Below are positions 56,101-63,887 of a stretch of 64,000 nt of DNA, piece by piece. The stretch covers positions 310,001-374,000 of the forward strand of contig CM061109.1 of NCBI GenBank assembly GCA_030770545.1. The letters run 5' to 3'. Source of the DNA: Macropodus opercularis. Its lineage: Eukaryota > Chordata > Actinopteri > Anabantiformes > Osphronemidae. The translations under genes and the position numbers were made by a program. The notes under the pieces are model-generated. The model worked only from the letters and a program-made list of their open reading frames with translations, was not told the DNA's origin and did no database searches. Positions within the stretch are counted from its first letter, which is position 1. Each line of letters begins with the position of its first letter.

Positions 56101-58849
56101 CTGTGCAGTGCTAGCGACAGATTCACCTGTGGGAATGATTTTCTATTCTGTTGTAGCAATTAAAGGAGAAAAAGGAGAGAGAGGACTTCCAGGAATCCCA
56201 GGTAAAGCCATGAAACATAGACACGGTCCGTTACGCCACATGCAGCAGATGTTCACGTCTTTGTTTTCTCCAGGAACAGCCTCTAACTTTGACATCTACG
56301 CATTCAAGGTAAACTAGTTTATCACTACATCACTAGTCGGTTTGCTCAGTAGCTGGATGGACGTTCATCAAGCTGTTGAACCATTTCCAACAGAATGAAC
56401 TGAAAGGAGAGCGGGGAGAGGCTGGTGTGAAGGGAGAAAAGGGAGAACCAGCTGGTGGCTATTACGACCCACGTTTTGGAGGAGGGCAAGGCCAACCAGG
56501 GCCTCCAGGGAGACCAGGACTACCCGTAAGTTCTGAGAACCAGCTTTATCAAGCAGAACCCGATGCAGGTCCTGGCCTCTGACTTCCTGTAGGAAGTGAT
56601 GGCTTTAGTAAGTACACCAGCTTTCTTGTTTTATTCATGTTAGGGTCCAAAAGGAGAGTCAATAATCGGCCCTCCTGGACCCCAAGGACCACCAGGGCCA
56701 CCAGGCATTGGTTACAATGGGCGCCCAGGTTCTCCAGGACCACCTGGACCTCCAGGACCTCCAGCGTCTGGAGGATACGGGCCCAGTTACTGTAAGTGTC
56801 TTTTTCTCTACAAATGTTTGAGGGCGCGGTGTTCACAAGCCACGTGATTAACGAGGTTTGTTTCTGTTTGAAGCTGTCAGTGTCCCTGGACCTCCAGGCC
56901 CTCCTGGCCCCCCAGGAAGTCCCGGCCTCTCTTCTGGGGTAAGTGTCATCACTGCTGTCCTCTTGAAAACTTCAAGCAGACAGCTCTTCAAAAAGGAGAA
57001 CGCTGCCACATTATGAGTTCCCCTCAGTAGTGTTGTCAGTATTGAAAGAAACAATCATCTTACCAGGGTTTTCGCTATAGGTTTATTTAAAGCACTGATT
57101 TAAAACTGGACATTAAAGCCCCTCAGGTGTCAAGTACTTACAGGAATGAATATTGATTGTAAATGCTAATTAAAGCAATTAATAATAATAATTAATAATG
57201 AGATGAGACTCAGTTAACCATTCGTCACGAGAGAGAAGCTCGATCCGTGTGTCTGTTTTCCGCAGGTTACAGTGCTGAGGTCATACGACACGATGCTTGC
57301 TACAGCCAGACGCCAGGCGGAGGGAAACCTCATCTACATCATCGACAAAGCAGATCTCTATTTACGAGTACGCGACGGCGTGCGCCAAGTGATGGTACGG
57401 CCGCCTCCCGCCCACTCCAGACTCTACAGAACATACAATAACGCAGCAAATGAATGACTGTTTTTCTCTCCCTCAGCTCGGAAGCTACAGTCCCTTCTTC
57501 ACAGACCTGGTAAGTTGGGCAGCAAAAGGAAGTGTTTCTGTCTCACTTTTGTTTTTTATCAAAACTCTCTGGTTTTTATTTAAAGGAGAACGAAGTAGCA
57601 GAAGTCCAGCCTCCCCCCGTGATCCTGTACCCCCAGTCCCAGGACCAGTCCCAGAATAACGGCGCTGGTCATTACTCCCAGGGGGTCCCAAGGGTCCTTC
57701 CCATCGAACCTCCCCCACACCCACCTGTCGACCCCATATACCCCCCACAGTATGATCCCAGGTTCCCAGACACAAGACACACGGGTCAGACGGACAGAAG
57801 CTTAGCCACCCAACAGACTGAAGGCAGGTACCCGGTGACTCCCCCGAGACGACCCAGCCCACCTGTCCCGCAGCCCGGAGTCCATGTAGACACAGCCCGT
57901 TCCGTAGTGAGTATAGTTACACAGCCGGTGGTGTTCACTCAACCATTTAAAGTTCATTTGGGGTTTTGAGTTTTCCGTACTGTACCTAAGTTCTAAAAGT
58001 AAAGGTCAGACCCATCTGCTGAGGTTATTGGAGTAATCCACCTAAACTGATTCAGCATGTCTCCATCAGCTACATCTTGTGGCCTTGAATGCTCCTCAAA
58101 CTGGAAACATGCGAGGGATTCGTGGCGCGGACTTCCTGTGCTTCCAGCAGGCTCGAGCCGTGGGCCTGAAGGGCACCTTCAGAGCGTTCCTGTCCTCCAA
58201 GCTTCAAGACCTCTACACCATCGTACGCAGGTCGGACCGAGACAGCGTCCCCATCGTCAACCTTAAGGTGAGTTCTGCCACCTGTAAAGGATGTTCGCCA
58301 TGCGTGAATGTGTTACTTCAAAGGGTCGTAAGACATTGTTGAATGGTTTTCTCTTTGCTGATGTTTGTCGGTGATGTTTCCACTGGAGTCTAAAGTGACG
58401 ATATGATGTAGATCAGAGAAAAGACGAGGCTTCATTCTGCTTACAGGACCAGGTGCTGTTCAGTAGTTGGGAGTCTCTCTTCACTGCGGAGAACACAATG
58501 AGGGAGAACGTGCCCGTCTACTCTTTCGATGGTAGAGACATCCTCAGGGACAGCGCATGGTGAGTCTTTGAACGTAGCATCTTCTGCTCTGAGAGACATG
58601 GTGTAGAAGCAGTATTTCCTGATGTCTGGGCTTTTGCCTTCCTCCAGGCCAGAGAAAATGGTCTGGCATGGATCGAGCAACAAAGGCCACCGGCAGACGG
58701 ACCACTACTGTGAAACGTGGCGGGCCGGCGACCGCGCTGTAACGGGTCTGGCAGCTTCGCTACAGAGTGGACACCTCCTGCAGCAAACCTCCAGCAGCTG
58801 CTCCGGCTCCTACATTGTGCTCTGCATTGAGAACGCCATCACATCCTAG
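20167..58849 (+). CDS. col18a1: collagen alpha-1(XVIII), short form (promoter 1)
   Basis: Short-form col18a1 is a secreted basement-membrane heparan-sulfate collagen. Exon 1 contributes only ATGAG (20,167-20,171; donor GTACCG). After a 71-bp intron, exon 2 (20,243-20,316; acceptor CTCTGCAG, donor GTACGA) completes a signal peptide starting MRCPPGLKRL, with core VCCVLVLV and probable cleavage after SPAAA. Exon 2 ends in phase 1 and joins 42,481, giving QWS-E-DTGVSLLELIGDPPP. Human short form has SEEVGLLQLLGDPPP at the same join. The total is 1,337 residues versus about 1,339 in human. Without the 71-bp intron the exon 2 frame has no ATG, which favours the split start. The shared exons are described below. 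Confidence 0.8.
20243..20316 (+). CDS. col18a1: col18a1 short-form exon 2, signal peptide
   Basis: 74 bp. It encodes CPPGLKRLVCCVLVLVSPAAA then QWS plus one base. A basic n-region, an eight-residue hydrophobic core and small residues at -1/-3 make a typical signal peptide. The phase-1 end matches the phase-1 acceptor at 42,481. Confidence 0.78.
23959..24440 (+). repeat. 19-bp minisatellite, about 25 copies
   Basis: The unit is CCCGGGTCTCCTGAACAGG with point variants (TAAACAGG, GAACAGA, GAACAAA, TCTCTTG). Because 19 is not a multiple of three, each minus-strand frame cycles through the same peptide words (GPVQETRACSGD, PGLFRRP), giving artefactual open frames. Confidence 0.95.
30882..30933 (+). 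repeat. 12-bp tandem repeat, four copies
   Basis: GCGATCCGTCCA is repeated four times with no change, inside the col18a1 intron. Confidence 0.9.
36499..36506 (+). promoter_or_regulatory. col18a1: candidate TATA box of the col18a1 long-form promoter
   Basis: TATAAATA follows a T-run about 350 bp upstream of the long-form signal-peptide ATG. In mammals the middle and long forms use a second promoter in the intron after exon 2, which is the position here. The link is inferential. Confidence 0.3.
36852..38202 (+). CDS. col18a1: col18a1 long-form exon: signal peptide, mucin-like DUF959-type region, frizzled domain
   Basis: I chose the ATG at 36,852 because MKSQFGVLFLMAQGLVFSDA is a good signal peptide. 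WFWSW follows, like human LNWLWF. RVGAEIINEGHGIQQ (about residues 54-70) matches the human VGAEILNVAKGIR motif. A Ser/Thr/Pro/Glu-rich mucin-like region runs to about residue 325. Residues 333-443 form a frizzled cysteine-rich domain with ten cysteines (CLSLD, PFC, SRC, FFCLLALPQC, SPC, SFC, DSC, VEC, YQC), which can bind Wnts. The exon ends in phase 1 at CTGGAAAG/GTAATC. The frame stays open upstream to ATGs at 36,693 and 36,696, which would add 53 residues. Confidence 0.93.
36852..58849 (+). CDS. col18a1: collagen alpha-1(XVIII), long form (promoter 2)
   Basis: The long form starts with the exon 36,852-38,202 and then uses the 40 shared exons: 42481-43022, 44668-44751, 45223-45294, 47287-47365, 48610-48740, 48982-49008, 50119-50325, 50403-50429, 50537-50599, 50697-50774, 50863-50913, 51001-51123, 51600-51662, 51772-51816, 52293-52424, 52615-52686, 52963-52989, 53212-53301, 53761-53796, 53914-54003, 54089-54121, 54218-54253, 54594-54653, 54745-54822, 54978-55013, 55112-55165, 55279-55350, 55497-55571, 55782-55812, 56157-56201, 56274-56308, 56394-56525, 56644-56791, 56874-56938, 57266-57394, 57477-57509, 57586-57906, 58070-58267, 58447-58559, 58648-58849. 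All borders are GT-AG and all phases agree. The sum is 5,286 bp including stop, 1,761 residues (human about 1,754). With the two short-form exons this gives 43 exons, the number known for mammals. Role: basement-membrane proteoglycan whose C terminus releases endostatin. Confidence 0.92.
38474..38570 (+). repeat. copy 1 of an intronic duplicated segment of about 100 bp
   Basis: TTACCTGCAGTCAC, then GAGACTAAAGC, AATTCATCCA and TGTTGTTGCTGGTGAGGCTG followed by TAGATGTGTT. The same order of words occurs at 40,438-40,545 with substitutions and a small insertion. Confidence 0.75.
40438..40545 (+). repeat. copy 2 of an intronic duplicated segment of about 100 bp
   Basis: TTACCTGCAGTCAC, AAGACTAAAGC, AATTCACTCA and TGTTGTTGCTGTTGAGGCTG followed by TAGATGTGTT, matching 38,474-38,570. 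Either an intronic duplication or two copies of a dispersed element. Confidence 0.75.
42481..44751 (+). CDS. col18a1: col18a1 TSPN (laminin-G-like) domain, exons 42481-43022 and 44668-44751
   Basis: The thrombospondin N-terminal-like domain shared by all isoforms. It has LLELIGDPPP, YVFGPDANVGQLARAHLP, FALIFNLKP, GVKLSAVQDDHQ, AGLFVGQAGGADPEKF, then in the second exon GLIAELRVVGDPS and an acidic end HCEEEEDDSDT. The first exon ends in phase 0 (CTG/GTGCGT). The human equivalents QATYVFGPDAN and FVAQAGGADPDKF make the assignment firm. The domain mediates matrix contacts and precedes the first non-collagenous linker. Confidence 0.95.
43023..44667 (+). other. col18a1 intron within the TSPN domain
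   Basis: 1.6 kb. It holds a CAGT tetranucleotide run at 43,358-43,389 and the degenerate interspersed repeat beside it. There is nothing else I can support. Confidence 0.5.
43358..43720 (+). repeat. CAGT microsatellite and adjoining degenerate interspersed repeat
   Basis: Eight AGTC/CAGT units, then a segment with GGTTCACCCTGGACAGGTCA, CACAGGGCCACACACA, CACTCACACTTTACGGGCAG and GGTCTTTGGCCTGTGGGAGG. This order of words is typical of old, abundant teleost repeats, probably a non-LTR 3' fragment. Part of it recurs in obsl1 at 13,700-13,750. Confidence 0.5.
45223..47365 (+). CDS. col18a1: col18a1 acidic/Pro-rich linker exons 45223-45294 and 47287-47365
   Basis: Exon 45,223-45,294 (24 codons) encodes SGDGSGYEEAG, a Ser-Gly site in an acidic context and the first of three probable heparan sulfate attachment sites. 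It sits where human has DGASGDSGSGLGD. Exon 47,287-47,365 encodes TAPPSSRPIQQPPLTRREE and ends in phase 1. Little residue identity is expected here between species. Confidence 0.82.
45295..47286 (+). other. col18a1 intron, no exon supported
   Basis: 2 kb. One acidic open stretch at about 45,851-45,899 (EVEEMERKLEQETEAA) looks coding but does not fit the reading frame of the flanking exons. Nothing else is recognised. Confidence 0.5.
47366..48609 (+). other. col18a1 intron, no feature seen
   Basis: 1.2 kb with no recognisable element. It ends in a weak pyrimidine tract and ACCAG acceptor. Confidence 0.5.
48610..50325 (+). CDS. col18a1: col18a1 start of triple helix, exons 48610-48740, 48982-49008, 50119-50325
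   Basis: Gly-X-Y repeats begin GLAGPKGVKGDRGERGEKGE, followed by a non-collagenous break GSGSSVRGATRGEK. A 27-bp exon GEPGEKGAK and the 207-bp exon follow, with GEPGPPGPAGPPGPPGP, interruption ATELSVGGDGSVVSRVPGP and resumed helix. The last exon parallels human [18 protein letters not shown]. The 27-bp exon size is typical of interrupted (FACIT/multiplexin) collagens. Confidence 0.9.
49110..49795 (+). repeat. ACTAGT/AGTACT-rich self-complementary minisatellite
   Basis: Almost 700 bp in a col18a1 intron built from TTACTAGTACTAGTAGAAGT and AGTACTAACTATTG or AGTACTTACTACTGC words, with a higher-order period of about 100-130 bp. ACTAGT and AGTACT are perfect palindromes, and many neighbours are inverted relative to each other. 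Confidence 0.95.
50403..51123 (+). CDS. col18a1: col18a1 collagenous exons with second GAG site (50403-51123)
   Basis: Exons 50403-50429 (GDPGEDGKT), 50537-50599 (GPEGPPGFPGTPGDTGPKGE), 50697-50774 (GDRGEGQPGPRGPPGPPG then GQGLRS), 50863-50913 (TFVDMEGSGFPDLESVR) and 51001-51123 (GLPGPPGPP.. then SSTTGTVASSAAF). The order and text match human GDPGEDGKPGDTGPQGFPG and FIDMEGSGFGGDLEALR. DMEGSGF is the second conserved Ser-Gly heparan sulfate site, in a non-collagenous break. Confidence 0.93.
51600..52989 (+). CDS. col18a1: col18a1 collagenous exons with third GAG site (51600-52989)
   Basis: Exons 51600-51662, 51772-51816, 52293-52424, 52615-52686 and 52963-52989. The helix runs GLPGSPGADGSPGAPGPKGE, GDSGELGLPGAVGQK, GSQGDPGLPGPAGESGLAGL ending SYRVGF, then the break DDMEGSGGGFTNG (human DDMEGSGGPF), then GVRGPQGRQ and GSPGVPGLP. 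The break carries the third Ser-Gly site. Confidence 0.93.
53212..55571 (+). CDS. col18a1: col18a1 central and distal triple-helix exons (53212-55571)
   Basis: Exons 53212-53301, 53761-53796, 53914-54003, 54089-54121, 54218-54253, 54594-54653, 54745-54822, 54978-55013, 55112-55165, 55279-55350 and 55497-55571. They encode interrupted Gly-X-Y with breaks QIIYHTSGNVDGVVGG (human PVVYVSEQDGSV), LVIGPDGNPVYLAGLTGLK, GGAAYGYP and APAIPLDRLN. An RGD tripeptide occurs in GPKGDRGDTGER (exon 53,761-53,796). All exons are phase 0-0 and multiples of nine or nearly so. Confidence 0.92.
53302..53760 (+). other. col18a1 intron, no feature seen
   Basis: 459 bp between two collagenous exons, with consensus borders. 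Nothing recognised. Confidence 0.5.
55782..56938 (+). CDS. col18a1: col18a1 last triple-helix exons (55782-56938)
   Basis: Exons 55782-55812 (RHDETSRNYP, phase 1 end), 56157-56201 (AIKGEKGERGLPGIP), 56274-56308 (TASNFDIYAFK), 56394-56525 (NELKGERGEAGVKGEKGEP then GGYYDPRFGG), 56644-56791 ([31 protein letters not shown], ending GGYGPSY) and 56874-56938 (VSVPGPPGPPGPPGSPGLSS). This tracks human [20 protein letters not shown] and ISVPGPPGPPGPPGPPG. The phase changes 1, 1, 0, 0, 1 all match. Confidence 0.92.
57266..57509 (+). CDS. col18a1: col18a1 NC1 trimerisation segment, exons 57266-57394 and 57477-57509
   Basis: VTVLRSYDTMLATARRQAEG, then NLIYIIDKADLYLRVRDGVR, QVM, LGSYSPFFTDL. It corresponds to human [41 protein letters not shown], the non-covalent trimerisation domain of multiplexins that registers the three alpha-1 chains. 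The hydrophobic LYLRV strand is intact. Confidence 0.93.
57586..57906 (+). CDS. col18a1: col18a1 protease-sensitive hinge exon
   Basis: A 321-bp exon, 107 residues, strongly Pro/Gln-rich (VQPPPVILYPQSQDQSQ, PPHPPVDPIYPPQYDPRFP). It links the trimerisation domain to endostatin, where proteases cut in mammals. The donor after GTA (TCCGTA/GTGAGT) is phase 0. The last residues, HVDTARSV, precede LHLVALN; human has HSHRDFQPV there, so the two-histidine zinc motif is not preserved. The frame stays open about 60 bp past the donor. Confidence 0.88.
58070..58849 (+). CDS. col18a1: col18a1 endostatin domain, exons 58070-58267, 58447-58559, 58648-58849
   Basis: The C-terminal endostatin module, an angiogenesis inhibitor in mammals. 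It has LHLVALNAPQTGNMRGIRGA, CFQQARAVGLKGTFRAFLSS, IVRRSDRDSVPIVNLKD, YSFDGRDILRDSAWPEK, VWHGSSNKG, HYCETWRAGD and YIVLCIENAITS, then stop. The four disulfide cysteines (LCFQQ, HYCE, SSSC, VLCIE) are present, as are Arg of MRGIRG used in heparin binding and Asp of LKD (zinc ligand Asp76 in human). The codon split TG/G across the last intron restores Trp. Confidence 0.97.
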
Positions 58850-60835
58850 TTCGCAAAGTAAATCCCGTGTTTCTTAATGTTTGGGCCCTTGTTACAGTTT
58901 TAATGTCCAAACTAATGTGATTCACTTCCCTGATAACCATGCGGCGTCCAACGAACTGGCCCGTGGCTCCTCGCCTCGCAGAGACGCTTTGTGATGTCTG
59001 CTCCCCCCCTCCTGAAATGCCAAAGAGATGGATCCAAGGAATGCTGGTCCATTTTCTTAGGGCATTGGCACATACTTTCTCCCAGGGGTGGAACAGCAGC
59101 GGAGAAGCTACTGCTTTGTCCAATTGTATCCATGTTTGTTGTTAGTGTTCTTTTTTGATGTTATCAACGTTTTACCACTTGATCGGTTTTTACAAATGCT
59201 ATATTCATCCTGCTATTTTTTGTAATTTTAGATATTAATCATTTTCACACTTTTTTCAATTTCATTTTAGAATAATGGGTGATGATGGGTTACAGCAAAC
59301 TTTTAAGGACTACTTTAAATTTTAAGAGGATGATAGATATTTATTTTTAAATGAAGTTATATAAGGTTAAAAGAATCATTTGGAAAAAATCAAACCAAAT
59401 TAAATAACCTCATGTATCCAGGCCAGCAGAGAGAGGAAACTGTGGCTGATAGAACAGCCAGGACTCGCGTCTGTCAGGTCAGCAGATCCACACCAGCTGC
59501 TGAAAGAATCGTCCCTGCGACTACTTTCTGAACTGCCTCTAGTGGCTGCTGAGTCTGTACAGAGAGACAGAAGGATTGCCATGACCTGCCCAAGTGCTAC
59601 TGATGTCTCGACAGAACCTGTGGATATCAACTTTTATAAGAAAATGTGCTGTACTGTTTCTCCCAGGCACTGAATTAAAGTCTTTTTCAACCGCAAAGTG
59701 ATGTTCATCAGCCTTCACACTGATTTTTATTCTTTTATTCACTGAGCCAAGTCACATGAAGATCTGATGTCACTGTGTCCTTGGCAGTTTTATGTTCAGT
59801 TCCTCCTCGTGTGACTCATCTTGACCACACATCATCTTCTAACCGTCACCGTGACATCTCTACTGTAGAACCCGTCCATCACAGGTGCTGGATTGTTGCT
59901 TAACGCACCACATGAAGGTTCATTACAGCAGCTCATCTAATACTACGGCACACAAAACAGAAATACTCTCCGGATTTTGCATGTTCTGTGCTGTCACTTA
60001 TCAGGAAACAAGGGTGGCTGACAGTCAGGTCAGCTCAGGACCCGCAGCAGTAACGGCGGCACCGTTGGCTGTTAACGTCTACAGTAATGCTTTGATGCAG
60101 CCCTCAGCTAAACCAGGCCTTCACGGTCTCTGCAGAATCCCGCTGGGTTGGGTCCAGGCCAGGAACCATCTGGGTGTAGCGGTAGAACGTAAACTCTCAG
60201 CTTTAGTAGGTTCCTCGTGCGTCCTACGGTCATTGAAGTACGTCGGGTGTAAAGCAACCTGGAACGTGTGCCATCAGCCATTTCTGACATTGAACCACTC
60301 ACCGCAACGCGTTCTGTCCCCTGACGACACTGTGGTAAGCTACCAGTGATCAGACCGCCCAAGCTTTAATGAGCAGGAAAAGCCCAGGGCTCAGCTACAG
60401 CCCACAGCAGAGGGAGCCGGAGGCCCGTTGGCCAGAGACTCATTCATAAACTGGCCTTGGGGTGTCAGGCTGCAGACTGGGCTTTAAAGCAGAACTTGAA
60501 TTAGGTCACCAGTCACTGGTGATGGCTTATGAATCCCCTTAAATCTCGTCTTTAAAGTGTGGAGGCGTTTCAAGATAAAGTTTGATTAATCTGATTAATT
60601 TGAATAATTCAGAGTCGGTCTAATTTGATGGTTACTTTAAAAGTTTCCCACTGTAACTTTGTTTTCTACGCATGTTTCCTTCTGAACTGGTGTTGATTCC
60701 CCCTAGTGTAACGGGCGTGTTGAGTACTGAGCCGCTGCTCGGTTCACTACTGTGACGGCTCGTCTGCACTGCATCATGGAAGACTTTCTGTGTCTGTGGA
60801 GCCAGTGCTTCAATAAATGATACAAGTACTGTGTT
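58850..60835 (+). other. col18a1: probable col18a1 3' UTR
   Basis: The sequence after the stop codon becomes AT-rich (59,150-59,400) and then mixed. The first clear AATAAA is at 60,812-60,817 (CTTCAATAAATGA); GAATTAAAG near 59,672 is a weaker alternative. A UTR of about 2 kb is plausible but not proven. Confidence 0.5.
60812..60817 (+). terminator. col18a1: candidate polyadenylation signal AATAAA
   Basis: Perfect hexamer about 1.96 kb after the stop codon, followed by a GTGTTT stretch that could be the downstream element. The CATC minisatellite begins about 50 bp later. Confidence 0.45.
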
Positions 60836-60867
60836 TACGTCTTCATGACACAGTAACAGGAACCACT

Positions 60868-61522
60868 ATCATCCATCATCCCTCCGTCCATCATCCATCC
60901 CTCCATCATCCCTCTGTTCATCATCCCTCCCTCCATCATCCCTCCATCATCCATCCCTCCATCATCCATCCCTCCATCATCCCTCCGTCCATCATCCATC
61001 CCTCCATCATCCCTCCCTCCATCATCCCTCCCTCCATCATCCCTCCATCATCCATCCCTCCATCATCCATCCCTCCATCATCCCTCCGTCCATCATCCAT
61101 CCCTCCATCATCCCTCTGTTCATCATCCCTCCATCCATCATCCATCCCTCCATCATCCCTCCATCATCCCTCTGTTCATCATCCCTCCGTCCATCATCCC
61201 TCCCTCCATCATGCCTCCATCCATCATCCCTCTGTTCATCATCCCTCCCTCCATCATCCCTCCCTCCATCATCCCTCCCTCCATCATCCCTCCATCATCC
61301 CTCCATCCATCATCCATCCCTCCATCATCCCTCCATCATCCCTCTGTCCATCATCCATCCCTCCATCATCCCTCCATCCATCATCCCTCCGTCCATCATC
61401 CCTCCATCATCCCTCCATCATCCCTCTATCATCCCTCCGTCCATCATCCATCCCTCCATCATCCCTCCATCATCCCTCCGTCCATCATCCCTCCATCATC
61501 CCTCCGTCCATCCTCCGTCCGT
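60868..61522 (+). repeat. CATC/CCTC minisatellite
   Basis: About 650 bp of CATCATCCCTCCCTC, CATCCATCATCCCTCCGTC and CTCTGTTCATC variants derived from a CCATCATCCCT core. The apparent open frames are repeat artefacts (HHPSIIPPS words). Confidence 0.95.
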
Positions 61523-61529
61523 CTGTTCA

Positions 61530-63880
61530 TGTTTGATTGTTGTGATTTGATGTTACCCTGCTTTTTTCATGTGAGCTGTATTTTTTCTGGAAACAACTAT
61601 TGACAGTATTTAAACTAAATACGATCGGTACGATTTTATCAGGACACGACGCCTTTAGAACAGCTAAAATTATTTCATTAAGTCTCTGACTGAATGTTTC
61701 TCTTTAAGCAATGCTAGAAATTTAAGGACATGTTTTGCAAACAAACGGATAAAGCAGTAATGCGTTGTCAGAGGAGCCGTTCAGGGTTCAGCTGCTCTGA
61801 CTCTTTAAGTGACACAGGAGTCGGTATGAAAATCGAACGTGGCTGATGGGACACAGACCCACGTTCATCCACGCACCCACCCCATAAAACCCAGCCCTGA
61901 GTGAATGCGGTCGCTTCCCACTCATCATCAGATCTGCCTCTTAAGCCTCTCGGGGGCTGGAGGCTTATATTAATTGACTGGGGGAGCGCAGGGTCCCTGT
62001 TTGACAGAAAATCAACTGGCATTAGACCTCCGGCCCAGTTCCTCAGCGCCACCGGCTGAGTAACTCCTCCTCGCTCAGTGAGTGGCACGTCATCCATTAG
62101 CGTCTTGTGGACCGAGGTCGAGGGGGTGGGGGTTCTGTGGCTGTAATCACCTACAGCTGGCTCTGCTCACTCTGGATGCCTGAGGAAGCTGTGTTTAGGG
62201 GCTCGGTAATAACTAAGCACAGCGATGATAATGATACAACAAAGTGACAACCAGATATTGAGGGACTGAATTACTTTGAGGGCGGAGGAGAGAAGCCAGT
62301 TATCGGATCTTCAGGCAGTGTTTATTTGCCTCTGGTGACTCACTGCAACGTTAAGCTACATCTAACAATACGTTAACACGGCAACACGCTTCATCTGCTG
62401 TTCGCTCACTGATCAGAACGACATGCTTGCATTGGTGCAGGTCGTACTGTAAGTAGCTCACACCTCCCTGACATTTAGACCAATGACAAGTAACAGTCTC
62501 CCTGTCTTTGAATCCCCTTGTGACTCTTCTGGCATTTAAGTCTATTTTCCCCCTCTGTCTTTAAATATTTGATGAGGAGGATGTTATCTGCTGTGGATAT
62601 TCCTGGCATTGTGCTAAAACTTACGACCACTCCATCATACAGCACCTGCACTCAGAGGCTGGAGTAAAATCCAAAGTCAAAGCCACCTCAGGTGAAGTCT
62701 GGAGGTTTGTGCACAGGTCAGACTGGCCCCTGACCCTGACATAATAAAGTTGATGCACAGGATTCAACAGACAAATCTCCTGGAAATGCACCTGCAGTTC
62801 TACTCGCCCCATAAACGCTGAAGTCGGTTACGGTCAACTGCAGACTCTGTGTCGTCTCTTCTGGTGTCACAGGGATCCACCTACGTCAGGTCAGCCGTGC
62901 ACAGCTCAGTAGCTGCGCTCATCAGAGCAGCTGGCTACATATTGGATGTGACATCTCCTTCCATCTTCTAATGAATTTTTTATGTCTCTTCCTCACACAC
63001 CGACGCTGCTCGTATCAAAGCCCGTTCTGGAAAAATGTGCTACTGTACATGACGGTGTTGTCTCTGGAATCTGTGGATTCAGCCTCATTGTTCCGTTGAG
63101 ATGCCGGTGTTTCATTAGATCTGATGGTTTACATGAGGGCAGTAAAACCGTCATATGTCATGGATAGAATGACAGATTGCAGATATGTTTGAAGGCCATA
63201 AGCCAAGGTTTTAACCCCTTGACTGGTGAAGACGCTGAACTAAAGGTTCAAAACCAGCTCCAGACGTCTCCACTCGTCCTTTTCTGGTGTTTTTACGTCT
63301 TTCTGCGCTTTACACAAACACGGACGCTCGTCAAATCTCAATAAAGTTTCTCCGCATCATGTGAGGAACTGGTGTCACATTCCGTTGTCTGACGACAGAC
63401 TCCCTCCGGAACCACCTGGAACCACCTGGAACCACCTGAACCCACCGCAGCCCCGTATGTTCCCCTGCTGGTTCTGCAGGACTCACTTAGCCGTAACGGA
63501 GGAAGCAGTGAATGATGTGCATGTTCGTTCCTCGAGCTGACAGCTCGCCATTGATCATTTATTAGGCCCGTTGTCCGCCCGGCTGCGGCACCAGGGCATC
63601 GATCCGGTGGGTGCGTGAGCGTTGCTGTCTCTTTGAACATGTCTTCCTTCCCTGACCGCGCAGGCTCCAGCTCACTGGGCTTCTCTCTGTCCCTTTTTGC
63701 CAGGTCTGCAGAAGCTTGCAGTGAAATTGTGCTGGATTAAGTGGCCACAGTCTAATCACTGTAATGTGTGTGGCCCTAAATCACACTCGCTGGCTGAGTG
63801 CAACACTTGTCTGTCCTTCAGAAGGGAAGCTTTTCATGAGTCCTTCCACATTGTAATCATTCCAACGGGATATGAGCCGT
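61530..63880. other. downstream intergenic region, no gene seen
   Basis: 2.3 kb with no open frame of recognisable family. A small GGAACCACCT triplicate lies at about 63,407-63,440. Confidence 0.5.
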
Positions 63881-63887
63881 TGCCCTT

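Noticed and set aside
60817..61603. His/Pro/Ser/Ile-rich frames up to 239 codons
   Set aside because: Translation of the CATC minisatellite; no start context, splice logic or family.
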